DNA of 64,000 nt from Campylobacter concisus (GTDB taxonomy: Bacteria > Campylobacterota > Campylobacteria > Campylobacterales > Campylobacteraceae): NCBI RefSeq assembly GCF_003048375.1, contig NZ_CP021642.1, positions 1,178,001 to 1,242,000 on the forward strand. Direction: 5' to 3'. Under the pieces are notes generated by a model. That model saw only the letters and a program-made list of their open reading frames with translations, was not told the origin of the DNA and ran no database searches. Positions within the stretch are counted from its first letter, which is position 1, and each line of letters opens with the position of its first letter. Position numbers and translations under genes: made by a program. Of this stretch, positions 41,661 to 50,297 are shown piece after piece.

Positions 41661-43730
41661 ATGGAAAATTTACTATCAAATTTAAACGAAGCCCAGCGCG
41701 AAGCAGCCACCCACATAGATGGTGCGATGCTCATACTTGCAGGTGCTGGCAGTGGCAAGACAAAGACGATCACAACTAGGCTTGCCTATCTCATCGGCGA
41801 GGTCGGCATAGACGCGGCAAACACGCTAACTCTTACTTTTACAAACAAAGCCGCCAACGAGATGCGTAGCAGAGCCATGGCGATGCTAAGCCAAAGCGGC
41901 AAAAACTACTCGCCGCTTCTTTGCACATTTCACAAATTTGGACTTTTGTTTTTAAAGCTCTACATAGAAAAGCTTGGCAGAAAAAATAACTTCGTCATCA
42001 TCGACACAGACGATAAAAAACGCATCATCAAAAGCTTTGAAAGTCCAGTCGCTACGGCGATTTTGTCAAGTGAAATTTCAAACTATAAAAACTCACTTTT
42101 AAGCGTCGAAGAGGTCTATAAAAACGCAAATTTCTCCTCTTTTGACAAGGGCAAAGACAACTTTTACAAGCAAGCAGCGCAAATTTATGAAAAATACGAG
42201 GACTATCTAAAGGCAAATAACCTTGTTGATTTTGATGACTTGCTAGGTCTTACATATAAAATTTTAGATGAAAACGAAGAGCTAGCAAAAGATATCTCAA
42301 ACCGCTACAAATACATAATGGTCGATGAGTATCAAGACACCAACGATCTTCAGTATAAACTGCTAAAAAAGCTCTGTCTATGCCACGAAAACATCTGCGT
42401 TGTGGGTGATGATGACCAGAGTATTTATGGCTGGCGCGGTGCAAAGATCGATAATATCTTAAATTTCAAGGATCAGTTTAGCAACGTAAAGATCATCAGA
42501 CTTGAGAAAAACTACCGCTCGAGTGAAGCGATACTAAAGGCTGCAAACGAGCTAATAGATCACAACCGCAACCGCCTTGGCAAGAAGCTTGTAGGCACAA
42601 AAGGCGAAGGCGAAGCTGTAAATTTGATAGAGAGCTTTGATGAAAATTTAGAGGCTGGCAAGATCGCAAAAAATATAAAAGAGCTTTTAAGCAAAGACGT
42701 ACAGGCAAAAGATATCGCGATCTTATACCGTATAAATGCACTCTCTCGCTCGCTTGAAGATGGGCTAAACAAAGAGCAGATCGCCTATAAAATGGTCGGC
42801 GGCGTTAAATTTTATGAAAGAGCCGAGATCAAAGATATCATAAGCTACTTAAGGCTTATAAACAATCCAAATGACGACTTTTCAATAAGGCGCATCATCA
42901 ACCGCCCAAAGCGAGGACTAGGCAAAGTAAGCCTTGATAAGCTAGAGAAAATGGCCTTTGAGGGCAAAATTTCTATTTTCGAGGCGATCTCAAACATCTC
43001 TGATAACGACGAAGCCTTTAGCAAAAAGGTAAAATCCGCCCTTCTTGAGTTTGCAAACAACCTTAAAGAGCTTCAAGAAAGCAGCTCAGTTTTTGACCTC
43101 ATAGATAAATTTGAAGCAAAATTTGGCGTCAAAAAATACTATGAGAGCCTGCCAGATGGCGCTGAAAGAGCAGCGAACATCGACGAGTTTTACGCTGTTT
43201 TAAAAGATCAGATCAAGCAAAATCCAAGCTTTGATCTGGAGGAGTTTTTAAACGAGATCACGCTAACAAGCGAGCAAGATGGCATCAGCGATGAGGCTAT
43301 CAGTATCATGAGCGTGCATGCGAGCAAGGGGCTTGAGTTTGAGCATCTTTTTGTGATCGGCCTTGAAGAGGGATTTTTCCCGCTCATTGGCGACGGTAGC
43401 GACATCGAAGAAGAGCGAAGGCTCGCTTACGTGGCGATAACAAGGGCGAAAAAGACGCTTAGCTTAAGCTTTGCGAATTCGCGCTTTTACAAAGGTCAGC
43501 GCACAAGGCTAAATAAGAGTAGATTTTTAAGCGAGAGCGGTATCACGCATGGCTCGCTAGTTATCGAACAGAGCAATGAATTTAAAAAAGGCGACCTTGT
43601 TAAACATAAAATTTTTGGTATCGGCAGGGTGAGTGCGGTTAGCAAGATCAAAAAAGAGTTTAAACTGACTATAAATTTTGGTGGCAATGTAAGAGAGATC
43701 ATGTCAAGCTTCGTGGAAAAGGCCGTATGA
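41661..43730 (+). CDS. UvrD/Rep/PcrA-type SF1A DNA helicase
   Basis: The 689-aa 3'-5' helicase has Walker A AGAGSGKTK near residue 26, motif II VDEYQDTN, motif III GDDDQSIYGWRGA, motif IV KNYRSSEAIL, and motifs V-VI in MSVHASKGLEFEHLFVIGLE and RRLAYVAITRAKK. The C-terminus (KGDLVKHKIFGIGRVSAVSK) is a Tudor-like tail as in PcrA/UvrD that can contact RNA polymerase. I recall it annotated rep in C. jejuni. The frame opens at a TTG (41625), but the ATG at 41661 begins as homologues do. It overlaps truB by 4 bases. Confidence 0.92.
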   Translation: MENLLSNLNEAQREAATHIDGAMLILAGAGSGKTKTITTRLAYLIGEVGIDAANTLTLTFTNKAANEMRSRAMAMLSQSGKNYSPLLCTFHKFGLLFLKLYIEKLGRKNNFVIIDTDDKKRIIKSFESPVATAILSSEISNYKNSLLSVEEVYKNANFSSFDKGKDNFYKQAAQIYEKYEDYLKANNLVDFDDLLGLTYKILDENEELAKDISNRYKYIMVDEYQDTNDLQYKLLKKLCLCHENICVVGDDDQSIYGWRGAKIDNILNFKDQFSNVKIIRLEKNYRSSEAILKAANELIDHNRNRLGKKLVGTKGEGEAVNLIESFDENLEAGKIAKNIKELLSKDVQAKDIAILYRINALSRSLEDGLNKEQIAYKMVGGVKFYERAEIKDIISYLRLINNPNDDFSIRRIINRPKRGLGKVSLDKLEKMAFEGKISIFEAISNISDNDEAFSKKVKSALLEFANNLKELQESSSVFDLIDKFEAKFGVKKYYESLPDGAERAANIDEFYAVLKDQIKQNPSFDLEEFLNEITLTSEQDGISDEAISIMSVHASKGLEFEHLFVIGLEEGFFPLIGDGSDIEEERRLAYVAITRAKKTLSLSFANSRFYKGQRTRLNKSRFLSESGITHGSLVIEQSNEFKKGDLVKHKIFGIGRVSAVSKIKKEFKLTINFGGNVREIMSSFVEKAV

Positions 43731-44548
43731 ACGCCATTTTCGTGGCAAACAAGCCTGCTGGTATGAGCTCAAACCACTTTTTAGGACGACTAAAGAGAAA
43801 ATACGGCGTCAAAAAGGCTGGATTTTCAGGCACGCTTGATCCATTTGCAAGTGGCTGCTTGATAGTCGCTTTTGGCTCGTATACGAAATTTTTTAGATTT
43901 TTAGACAAGAGCCCAAAGGTCTATGAGGCGACGATCTGGCTTGGGGTGAGCAGTCCAAGCATGGATAATGAAAATATCACTGAAATTTTAAATGTAAAAG
44001 AGCTAAATTTAGAAAAACTTGAAGCTATAAGAGCCCAGCTAATCGGCAAGATAAGCTACATCCCGCCAAAATTTAGCGCCAAACATATAAATGGCACAAG
44101 AGCTTACAAGCTAGCAAGAAACGGCGAAGAATTTGAGCTAAAGCCAGAGACAATGGAAATTTATGAGAGTGAAATTTTGAATTATTCACACCCTTTTTTG
44201 ACACTTCGTTTAAGTGTAAGTGAGGGGAGTTACATCCGCTCTTATGCAGAAATTTTTGGGCAAAAAGTTTGTTATAATGTAACTTTAAGCTCATTAAAGA
44301 GGGTGAGCGAGGGTAAATTTCGCTATGAAAATGAAAAATTTTTAAATATTTGCAATTTTTTAAATATTGAGCAAAACACGTATTTTGGGGATATTAACAA
44401 CATACTTGACGGCAAGAAATTAAAAATTAACGATTTTGAAACACAAACACAAGGAATTTATTTGCTAAATTATGATAAATTTATGAGCGTAATCCAAATC
44501 ATGGATGATACTATAAATTACACTTTAAACAAGGTAGAAAAATGTTAA
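43727..44548 (+). CDS. truB: tRNA pseudouridine-55 synthase
   Basis: The 273-aa enzyme has the catalytic aspartate D38 in GFSGTLDPFASGCL, preceded by NKPAGMSSN, and YEATIWLG and PPKFSAKHINGTRAYKLAR in family order. The N-terminal domain is typical. The C-terminal stretch (from about residue 195) is AT-rich and shows no clear PUA domain. It overlaps the helicase gene by 4 bases and csrA by 7. Confidence 0.94.
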   Translation: MNAIFVANKPAGMSSNHFLGRLKRKYGVKKAGFSGTLDPFASGCLIVAFGSYTKFFRFLDKSPKVYEATIWLGVSSPSMDNENITEILNVKELNLEKLEAIRAQLIGKISYIPPKFSAKHINGTRAYKLARNGEEFELKPETMEIYESEILNYSHPFLTLRLSVSEGSYIRSYAEIFGQKVCYNVTLSSLKRVSEGKFRYENEKFLNICNFLNIEQNTYFGDINNILDGKKLKINDFETQTQGIYLLNYDKFMSVIQIMDDTINYTLNKVEKC

Positions 44549-44772
44549 TCTTAGCAAGAAAAGAAAACGAAGAAATTTTACTAGGTAACGACATAAAAGT
44601 CGTCGTAGTAAGTATCTCAAAAAGCACCGTTAAGCTTGGTATCGAGGCCCCGCGCAACACAATGATACTAAGAAGCGAGCTGGCAAACGATATCAAAAAC
44701 GAAAATATCCACGCTACAAAAAAAGCAAGCGAAGCCGATATCCACGAGCTTGCGAAAAAAATCGAGAAATGA
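44542..44772 (+). CDS. csrA: Carbon storage regulator CsrA
   Basis: The 76-aa RNA-binding dimer begins MLILARKENEEILLG and has the second binding-site arginine near LRSEL after GIEAPRNT. It binds GGA-containing leaders and controls translation; in Campylobacter its main known target is flagellin mRNA, with FliW as antagonist. Starts inside the end of truB (7-base overlap) and ends in a 4-base overlap with ispE, so its level is tied to tRNA modification and isoprenoid genes. Confidence 0.95.
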   Translation: MLILARKENEEILLGNDIKVVVVSISKSTVKLGIEAPRNTMILRSELANDIKNENIHATKKASEADIHELAKKIEK

Positions 44773-45512
44773 AAAGCTTTGCAAAGATCAACGTATTTTT
44801 GAAGGTAGTTGGCACCAGAGGCAACTACCACGAAATTTTGTCACGTTTTGTTCTTTGCGAGCAGCTTTTTGATGAAATTTATTTTAAAAGGTCAAATTCT
44901 TTTGCTATCGAATGCGACAATAAAGAGATAAAAGAAAACATCATCCAAAAAGCGATAGACGAGCTAAAAAAAGCTGGCTTTTCAAACGAGCTAGATGAGT
45001 TTTTTAGCTCTCATAAAATCATCATCAACAAACAAATCCCAATAGGTGCTGGTCTAGGAGGAGGCAGTTCAAACGCTGCCACCTTTTTACTAATGGTAAA
45101 TGACGAGCTAAATTTAAATATAAAACGCGAAAATTTGATGCAAATAGCCTCCAAAATCGGCGCAGATGTTGCCTTTTTTGTCAGTGGCTACAGGGCAGCA
45201 AATGTAAGCGGCATAGGCGAGATCATAGAAGAATTTGACGATGAAGTGCCAAATTTAAATATCTTCACGCCAAATGTTTTTTGCTCCACACCGATGGTTT
45301 ATCAAGAATTTAGAAGCAATTTCTTACAATACATAGACGTTAATGCTGCAAAAAAGATGCAAAATTTAAAGAGCAAAGAGCTACTTGAAATTTATAAAAA
45401 CGAGGAGCTAAACGATCTTTTTACCCCATGCTTTAAGCTCTATCCACAGATGAACGAGTTTAGGGATAAATTTCTAAGCGGCAGCGGCAGTAGCGTATTT
45501 AGCGTAAAATAA
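44769..45512 (+). CDS. ispE: 4-diphosphocytidyl-2-C-methyl-D-erythritol kinase
   Basis: The 247-aa GHMP kinase of the non-mevalonate isoprenoid pathway has the ATP-binding [17 protein letters not shown] (about residues 91-107), the start [12 protein letters not shown] with catalytic-site residues, and the C-terminal [11 protein letters not shown]. Slightly short compared with E. coli (283 aa), as I recall for Campylobacter. Coupled to csrA (ATGA overlap) and followed by smpB. Confidence 0.93.
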   Translation: MKSFAKINVFLKVVGTRGNYHEILSRFVLCEQLFDEIYFKRSNSFAIECDNKEIKENIIQKAIDELKKAGFSNELDEFFSSHKIIINKQIPIGAGLGGGSSNAATFLLMVNDELNLNIKRENLMQIASKIGADVAFFVSGYRAANVSGIGEIIEEFDDEVPNLNIFTPNVFCSTPMVYQEFRSNFLQYIDVNAAKKMQNLKSKELLEIYKNEELNDLFTPCFKLYPQMNEFRDKFLSGSGSSVFSVK

Positions 45513-45523
45513 AAGGTAAAATT

Positions 45524-45979
45524 TTGATAAAAGATCTAGCAAAAAACAAAAAAGCTTTGCATGACTTTAGCATACTTGAGACCTTTGAAGCTGGCATCGT
45601 TTTAAAAGGCAGCGAGGTCAAGGCTCTAAGGGCTGGCAGAGCAAATTTAAAAGATAGCTTTGTGCGCGTCATAAAGGGTGAGCTTTTCTTACTAAACGCT
45701 CATATCAGCTATCTTGAAACCACACACAGCACATTTCGTCCAAATGAGCGAGCAGCCAGAAAACTTTTGATGCACAGAAAGCAGATCGATAAAATTTTCG
45801 GTCAAGTCTCACAAGATGGGCTTACTTTGGTTGTTTTGGCACTTTATCTAAGCGATAAAAATATCGTAAAAGCAAGGCTGGCCCTTGCAAAAGGTAAAAA
45901 TTTACACGACAAGCGCGAGACTTTAAAAAGACGTGAGGCAGACAAAGAGGCAAGAGCTGCCATAAAAAGATATGTTTAA
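45524..45979 (+). CDS. smpB: tmRNA-binding protein SmpB
   Basis: The 151-aa trans-translation factor has the hallmark [26 protein letters not shown] core (positions about 18-43), and [20 protein letters not shown] at the C-terminus for ribosome entry. The start is a TTG preceded by AAAGGT; no in-frame ATG is close, so it is a genuine non-ATG start. No tmRNA gene was seen in the window. Confidence 0.95.
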   Translation: MIKDLAKNKKALHDFSILETFEAGIVLKGSEVKALRAGRANLKDSFVRVIKGELFLLNAHISYLETTHSTFRPNERAARKLLMHRKQIDKIFGQVSQDGLTLVVLALYLSDKNIVKARLALAKGKNLHDKRETLKRREADKEARAAIKRYV

Positions 45980-45987
45980 GGGATAAG

Positions 45988-46584
45988 ATGAAAAATTTAC
46001 TTGTTTTAATAATCGCTTTATTTGCTTTTTTTGGGTGCGGCGAAGATGAGAGCAGCAGTGCAAATTTTAAAGAATTTAGCCTAAATGAAGAGGTCAAACT
46101 TGTAGATGTAAGCGGTAAGGAGCTTACTTTGGTTAGAAAAGATCATGGTTTTGCTATCAAAAATGATGAAAATAAAGTTTTAATGATCGACATTTTTGGC
46201 ACATTTTGCCCGCCTTGCCAAAAAGAGGCAGCCGAGCTTACAAAATATCAGCTTGAAAACAAAGATAAATTTACGCTAATCGGACTAACTCACTTTGAAA
46301 ATGTCACAAATGAGTATGTTTTGCATGAATTTATGCAAAAATTTAACGCCTACTACTTCATAACAAACGATCAAAAGATAAATGACAGGCTTGCCGAGCA
46401 GATCGTAAGAGATATCGAATACAAACATGAGATCGCACTACCTTTTAAAGTGGTGATCAAAAACGGCGAATATCAAATTTTAACAGACGTAGATAGCGGA
46501 CAATACGGAGTAAAATACTATCTTGGCGGCATAAAAGTCACAAAAATGAAAGAAGATTTGGCAAAAATTTATGAAACAAAATAA
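45988..46584 (+). CDS. Thioredoxin-like (TlpA/ResA type) lipoprotein
   Basis: The 198-aa protein has a lipoprotein signal (lipobox FFGC at about residue 17) and a thioredoxin fold with active site CPPC in IFGTFCPPCQKEAAEL. The cis-Pro region is in HEIALPFKVVIKNG. It should act in the periplasm as a reductase, for example in cytochrome c haem ligation or disulfide handling; the partner cannot be read from sequence. Last gene of the helicase-to-smpB run and 62 bases before the sigma-54 flgB promoter region. Confidence 0.85.
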   Translation: MKNLLVLIIALFAFFGCGEDESSSANFKEFSLNEEVKLVDVSGKELTLVRKDHGFAIKNDENKVLMIDIFGTFCPPCQKEAAELTKYQLENKDKFTLIGLTHFENVTNEYVLHEFMQKFNAYYFITNDQKINDRLAEQIVRDIEYKHEIALPFKVVIKNGEYQILTDVDSGQYGVKYYLGGIKVTKMKEDLAKIYETK

Positions 46585-46595
46585 ATTTGCCTTAT

Positions 46596-46616
46596 ATTTG
46601 GAACATCATTTGCTTA
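46596..46616 (+). promoter_or_regulatory. Sigma-54 promoter for flgB-flgC-fliE-pbpB
   Basis: TTTGGAACATCATTTGCTTA contains the invariant GG (46600-46601) and GC (46612-46613) separated by exactly 10 bases, with consensus flanks. Sigma-54 drives the rod and hook genes in Campylobacter via FlgSR. Confidence 0.9.
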
Positions 46617-46646
46617 TAAAAATGTGAAAATTTATAAGGATTTTAA

Positions 46647-47081
46647 ATGTTTGTTTTAGATAGATCAAAATCTAGCCCCCTTGTCGAATCAGCCCTTGCA
46701 GGCAGAGAACTACGCCAAAAGCTCATTTCTGGCAACCTTGCAAATGTTGATACACCATTTTACAAGGCTAGAGATGTAAGATTTGAAGATGTTTTAAGAG
46801 AAAAAGCAAATGAAATTTATAACGTTTCAGAGAGCAAAAAACTAAATTTAGCTAAAACAAACGAAGCGCACATGGCTGCGGTTGATTTTCCAAAAAGTGA
46901 CACAGCTCAAATTTTCTTGCGTGATGGTCACATGGCTAGAAATGACGCAAATACGGTTGATCTTGATGTTGAGACAACAGAAATGGGCAAAAACACAGTT
47001 ATGATAAACGCCCTTGATAGCGCTTACAAGGCTCAGGGCAATATCTTTAAAAGCGTAATAGACGCAAGTGCTAAGAACTAG
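46647..47081 (+). CDS. flgB: Flagellar basal-body rod protein FlgB
   Basis: The 144-aa proximal rod protein has the typical SGNLANVDTPFYKARDVRFEDVL N-terminal segment and a C-terminal heptad helix ending NALDSAYKAQGNIFKSVI. Secreted by the flagellar type III apparatus, so it has no cleaved signal. First gene after the sigma-54 promoter, with AAGGA before the ATG. Confidence 0.95.
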   Translation: MFVLDRSKSSPLVESALAGRELRQKLISGNLANVDTPFYKARDVRFEDVLREKANEIYNVSESKKLNLAKTNEAHMAAVDFPKSDTAQIFLRDGHMARNDANTVDLDVETTEMGKNTVMINALDSAYKAQGNIFKSVIDASAKN

Positions 47082-47089
47082 GAGAGATG

Positions 47090-47590
47090 ATGTCATACTT
47101 AAATGATTTTGATATTAGCGGATACGGACTAAGCGCGCAACGCTTCAGAATGAACGTCATCAGCTCAAACATAGCAAACGCTCAAACCACAAGGACGGCT
47201 GAGGGTGGCCCTTACAGAAGACAAGAGGTCATCTTTAAAGAGATGAACTTTGATAAAATTTTAAACGATCAACTTAAAAACTCACAAAGTTTGCTTGATT
47301 ATGAAAATCCACTCGATGACCCAAGTTCACCCAAAAACGCTCACCCTGCCCTAACTAGCGTGATCGTAGATAAAGTGGTGCGCGATGACAAGGACTTTCA
47401 ACTAAAATACGACCCTAGCCACCCAGATGCAAATGCAAATGGCTACGTTGCATTTCCAAATATAAACCCAGTCATCGAGATGGCTGACTTGCTCGAGGCG
47501 ACAAGGGCTTATCAAGCAAATGTAGCGTCATTTCAAAACGCAAAAACAATAGCACAAAGTGCGATATCACTTATTTCAGGACAAGCATAA
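47090..47590 (+). CDS. flgC: Flagellar basal-body rod protein FlgC
   Basis: Rod protein with the signature SSNIANAQTTRTAEGGPYRR and C-terminal ADLLEATRAYQANVASFQNAK. Two adjacent ATGs exist at 47087 and 47090; AGGAG is only 2 bases before the first and 5 before the second, so I use the second (166 aa). Follows flgB by a few bases and overlaps fliE by one. Confidence 0.95.
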   Translation: MSYLNDFDISGYGLSAQRFRMNVISSNIANAQTTRTAEGGPYRRQEVIFKEMNFDKILNDQLKNSQSLLDYENPLDDPSSPKNAHPALTSVIVDKVVRDDKDFQLKYDPSHPDANANGYVAFPNINPVIEMADLLEATRAYQANVASFQNAKTIAQSAISLISGQA

Positions 47591-47883
47591 TGATAAATAG
47601 TATAAATTTAGATAAGTTAAATAAAAACGAAAATTCAAACAAAATAGCAAAAGCAGGCGAAGAAGGCGGCTTTGAAAATGCACTAAACGACTCTTTAAAA
47701 GAGCTAAATAAGGTTCAAATAAACGCCGATAAAGCCATAGCTGATCTTGCAACTGGCGAGGTAAAAGACCTTCACCAAGCAGCTATCGCGATAGGCAAAG
47801 CAGAGACTAGTATGAAGCTTATGCTAGAAATTCGCAACAAAGCGCTAAGCGCATACAAAGAAATTTCAAGAACGCAAATTTAA
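47590..47883 (+). CDS. fliE: Flagellar hook-basal body protein FliE
   Basis: The 97-aa MS-ring/rod adaptor has the conserved C-terminal LHQAAIAIGKAETSMKLMLE and IRNKALSAYKEISR. The start overlaps the flgC stop (TAATG). N-terminal 20 residues are Asn/Lys-rich and unstructured. Confidence 0.95.
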   Translation: MINSINLDKLNKNENSNKIAKAGEEGGFENALNDSLKELNKVQINADKAIADLATGEVKDLHQAAIAIGKAETSMKLMLEIRNKALSAYKEISRTQI

Positions 47884-47891
47884 GCCATTGA

Positions 47892-49724
47892 ATGAATTCC
47901 AGAAAATCAAAAATAACCATACTCTTTTTATTAATTACTTTTGGAATTTCAATCTTTGTGCTCGTCATATTTTATAGAGCAAGCATCGAGCGAAAGCTTC
48001 CTAAGCTTCAAACAAGCGACGTAAATACCGCAATCCGCGGCAATATCGTCACGAAAGATGGCTTTAGCATCTCATCAAGCCAAAAGCTCTACAAAGTGAT
48101 GCTTGACACCAGAAACATCGATCCAAACAAAAAAGAGATGTTTATCAAGCTCTACTCACTTTATAGCGGCGACGATCCAAACAAAGTAAGAAAGATCATA
48201 AACGGCACAAAAGGCCTTGTCACGCTCTCTTACAGCATCGACGCAAAGGGCGCTACCTATCTTCAGGAGCTTTCAAGAAAGCTAAACCGTAAGGGAATTT
48301 TGATCTCATACCTTGATCCAAAGACTGGGCTTGCTTCATTTCAGGGTATGCGCGTGATGGAGAGCGGTCAAAACCGTAAATTTATGTCAAAGGACGCCTT
48401 AACGCCAGCTATTGGCTACGTGAGCAAAACAGAGAGCGACGCACTTACCAAAAGCAAAGGTGTAAAAGGCCTTGAGAGATACTACGAGGACTACCTAGCT
48501 CCGATACAAAACGCCAAAATCCTTGGCCCGCGTGATATTGGCAACAATATAATTTTAACTAGCGATTCAAATTTAGCAACGAGGGTTGATGGCTACAACG
48601 CAGTGCTTTCTGTACCGCTTAAATTTCAAACCAAGTTAGAGCAAATTTTAGATGAAAAACGTGAATTTCTAGACGCAAAAGAGCTAATCATCTGCATAAT
48701 GAATAGCAAAAATGGCGAAATTCTAGCCCTGGCTTCTAGCTCAAGATATGATCCATCAAATATAAGAAAGCAAGATTATAGCGCGCTAAATTCGAGCGCG
48801 AGCGAGTATGCATACGAGGTTGGATCGGTTTTTAAACCATTTATCTTCTCCATACTACTTCAAGAAAAAAAGGTAAATCCTTTTGAGCTAGTAAATACCT
48901 ACAACGGCCGCTATCAGCTAGGCAAAAGGATCATCAAAGATACCCACCCAGAGCCTTTTATGAGCGCTGAAGACATCATCGTGCATAGCTCAAACATCGG
49001 CATGATCCAGCTAGTAGAACGCTTAAATGGTCCGCAAATTTATCAAGGGCTTTTAAATTTTGGCTTTTCAAGAAAGACTGGCATCGACCTGCCATACGAG
49101 CAAGTAGGCATGATGCCAACGGTTACCAAGCTAAATTCATCGACCTATAAAGCGACAGTTAGCTACGGATACGGCCTGCAAGCGACATTTATGCAGCTTT
49201 TGAAAGCTTATAACACCTTTAATAACAAAGGCATCGAGGTGACACCGCACATGGTGGCATATCTTGAGCGAAACGGCAAGCGCTACGATCTGCCAAAAGC
49301 AGAGCCAACACAGGTCATCTCGCAAGAGACCGCAAAGATAATGAAGAGAATTTTGATAAAAACAGTTGAAAAAGGTACTGGCTTAAAGGCATTTACGCCA
49401 GGTCTTGAGATAGGCGGTAAAACTGGCACCGCGCACATCGCTTCTGGCAAAGGCGGATATAGCAACACCTACAACGGCTCCTTTTTTGGCTTCGTAAACG
49501 ACACAAGAGGCAACAGCTACACCATAGGCGTTTTGGCAAGAGATCCTAAAAAACCTTACTACTACTTTGGTGCGCAAAGTGCGTTGCCGACATTCAAAAA
49601 GGCCGTTGATCTAATGGTTGAAGATGGCTATTTATTCCCAGATCCTAATGTCATAGCCGAGTTTGAAGCTAAAAAAGACAAGCTCAACAACGACAAAGTA
49701 AAGCAAAAACCAGCGTTAGACTAA
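47892..49724 (+). CDS. pbpB: Class B penicillin-binding protein (FtsI/PBP2 type)
   Basis: The 610-aa transpeptidase has one N-terminal membrane helix (about residues 8-29), a dimerisation domain with RGNIVTKDG, and a transpeptidase domain. The catalytic SVFK is in EVGSVFKPF, SSN in VHSSNIGM, and KTGT in GGKTGTAH. No transglycosylase domain. It most resembles septal FtsI; C. jejuni calls the equivalent gene pbpB as I recall. It starts 8 bases after fliE with no visible Shine-Dalgarno, so it depends on the flagellar operon unless it has an internal promoter. The C-terminus has a Lys-rich tail. Confidence 0.88.
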   Translation: MNSRKSKITILFLLITFGISIFVLVIFYRASIERKLPKLQTSDVNTAIRGNIVTKDGFSISSSQKLYKVMLDTRNIDPNKKEMFIKLYSLYSGDDPNKVRKIINGTKGLVTLSYSIDAKGATYLQELSRKLNRKGILISYLDPKTGLASFQGMRVMESGQNRKFMSKDALTPAIGYVSKTESDALTKSKGVKGLERYYEDYLAPIQNAKILGPRDIGNNIILTSDSNLATRVDGYNAVLSVPLKFQTKLEQILDEKREFLDAKELIICIMNSKNGEILALASSSRYDPSNIRKQDYSALNSSASEYAYEVGSVFKPFIFSILLQEKKVNPFELVNTYNGRYQLGKRIIKDTHPEPFMSAEDIIVHSSNIGMIQLVERLNGPQIYQGLLNFGFSRKTGIDLPYEQVGMMPTVTKLNSSTYKATVSYGYGLQATFMQLLKAYNTFNNKGIEVTPHMVAYLERNGKRYDLPKAEPTQVISQETAKIMKRILIKTVEKGTGLKAFTPGLEIGGKTGTAHIASGKGGYSNTYNGSFFGFVNDTRGNSYTIGVLARDPKKPYYYFGAQSALPTFKKAVDLMVEDGYLFPDPNVIAEFEAKKDKLNNDKVKQKPALD

Positions 49725-49754
49725 ATTTTAAATTTAGAGTTTAAAGTAGAAATT

Positions 49755-49781
49755 TGGATCTAGGCAAGCGGCCTAAATCCA
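49755..49781. terminator. Hairpin between convergent pbpB and the sigma-54 orphan gene
   Basis: TGGATCTAGGC and GCCTAAATCCA pair with one mismatch around a 5-base loop. The T-run is weak on both strands, so the terminator is only probable. Confidence 0.55.
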
Positions 49782-49785
49782 GAAT

Positions 49786-50247
49786 TTATGCAAGTCCAAG
49801 TTCATTTAAGACAGAGCTTAAATTTACAGAATTATTTGTATTTTTGCCAAGGCTATTTTGCTTCTCAAGCAGTGTTTGGCTCGTAAGTGCCATGTTTAGC
49901 TCTTTGCGGTAGTCACTTAAAATTTTATCCATTATTTTAAGTAGCTCATTTTTTTGATCCTGCGTTTTGGTCGGATCATTTATGCTTAAAAGCTCGGTTA
50001 GCTCCTCTTTTTTCTGAGCTATTTTCTCTTCTATCTTGTTTGAATTTAGCTCATTCATAAAGCCAGCAGCACCGATTTCTGTAAGCCTTTTCTTAAACTG
50101 CTCAAGCTTGTCTGAAACCTTTGCCTCGCTTGTGATCTTATCAAGCGTTAGACTTAAAATTTCATCAAAACTATTTTTTTTATCTTTAGCTTTGCTTGAG
50201 CCTGACTGCAACAAATAATCGATAATATCGTTATTTTGAACCTTCAT
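49786..50247 (-). CDS. Hypothetical 153-aa helical protein under sigma-54 control, probably flagellar
   Basis: No family recognised. The product is soluble, very helical and charged, with no signal peptide or membrane segment. N-terminus NDIIDYLLQSGSSKAKDKKN, middle KLEQFKKRLTEIGAAGFMNE, then EEKIAQKKEELTELLSINDP, and a low-complexity tail NSLGKNTNNSVNLS. The Asn/Ser-rich ends and the helical core resemble flagellar export substrates or their chaperones. A strong -24/-12 sigma-54 promoter lies upstream, and the neighbouring operon is flgB-flgC-fliE. A new structural or regulatory flagellar part, such as a rod or hook accessory, is the best guess. Confidence 0.65.
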   Translation of the reverse strand: MKVQNNDIIDYLLQSGSSKAKDKKNSFDEILSLTLDKITSEAKVSDKLEQFKKRLTEIGAAGFMNELNSNKIEEKIAQKKEELTELLSINDPTKTQDQKNELLKIMDKILSDYRKELNMALTSQTLLEKQNSLGKNTNNSVNLSSVLNELGLA

Positions 50248-50280
50248 ACATCTCCTTTTAAATTTGAGATGCTTTTTATA

Positions 50281-50297
50281 AGCAAGATTTATTCCTA
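50281..50297 (-). promoter_or_regulatory. Sigma-54 promoter for the 153-aa gene
   Basis: Minus-strand TAGGAATAAATCTTGCTT has GG (50294-50295) and GC (50282-50283) exactly 10 bases apart. The -24 element overlaps the hemH stop codon, so the promoter is partly inside the end of the neighbouring gene. AAAGGAG follows as ribosome binding site. Confidence 0.8.

Noticed and set aside
45980-46646. tmRNA gene near smpB
   Set aside because: The region is coding plus a sigma-54 promoter; no tRNA-like ends were seen.
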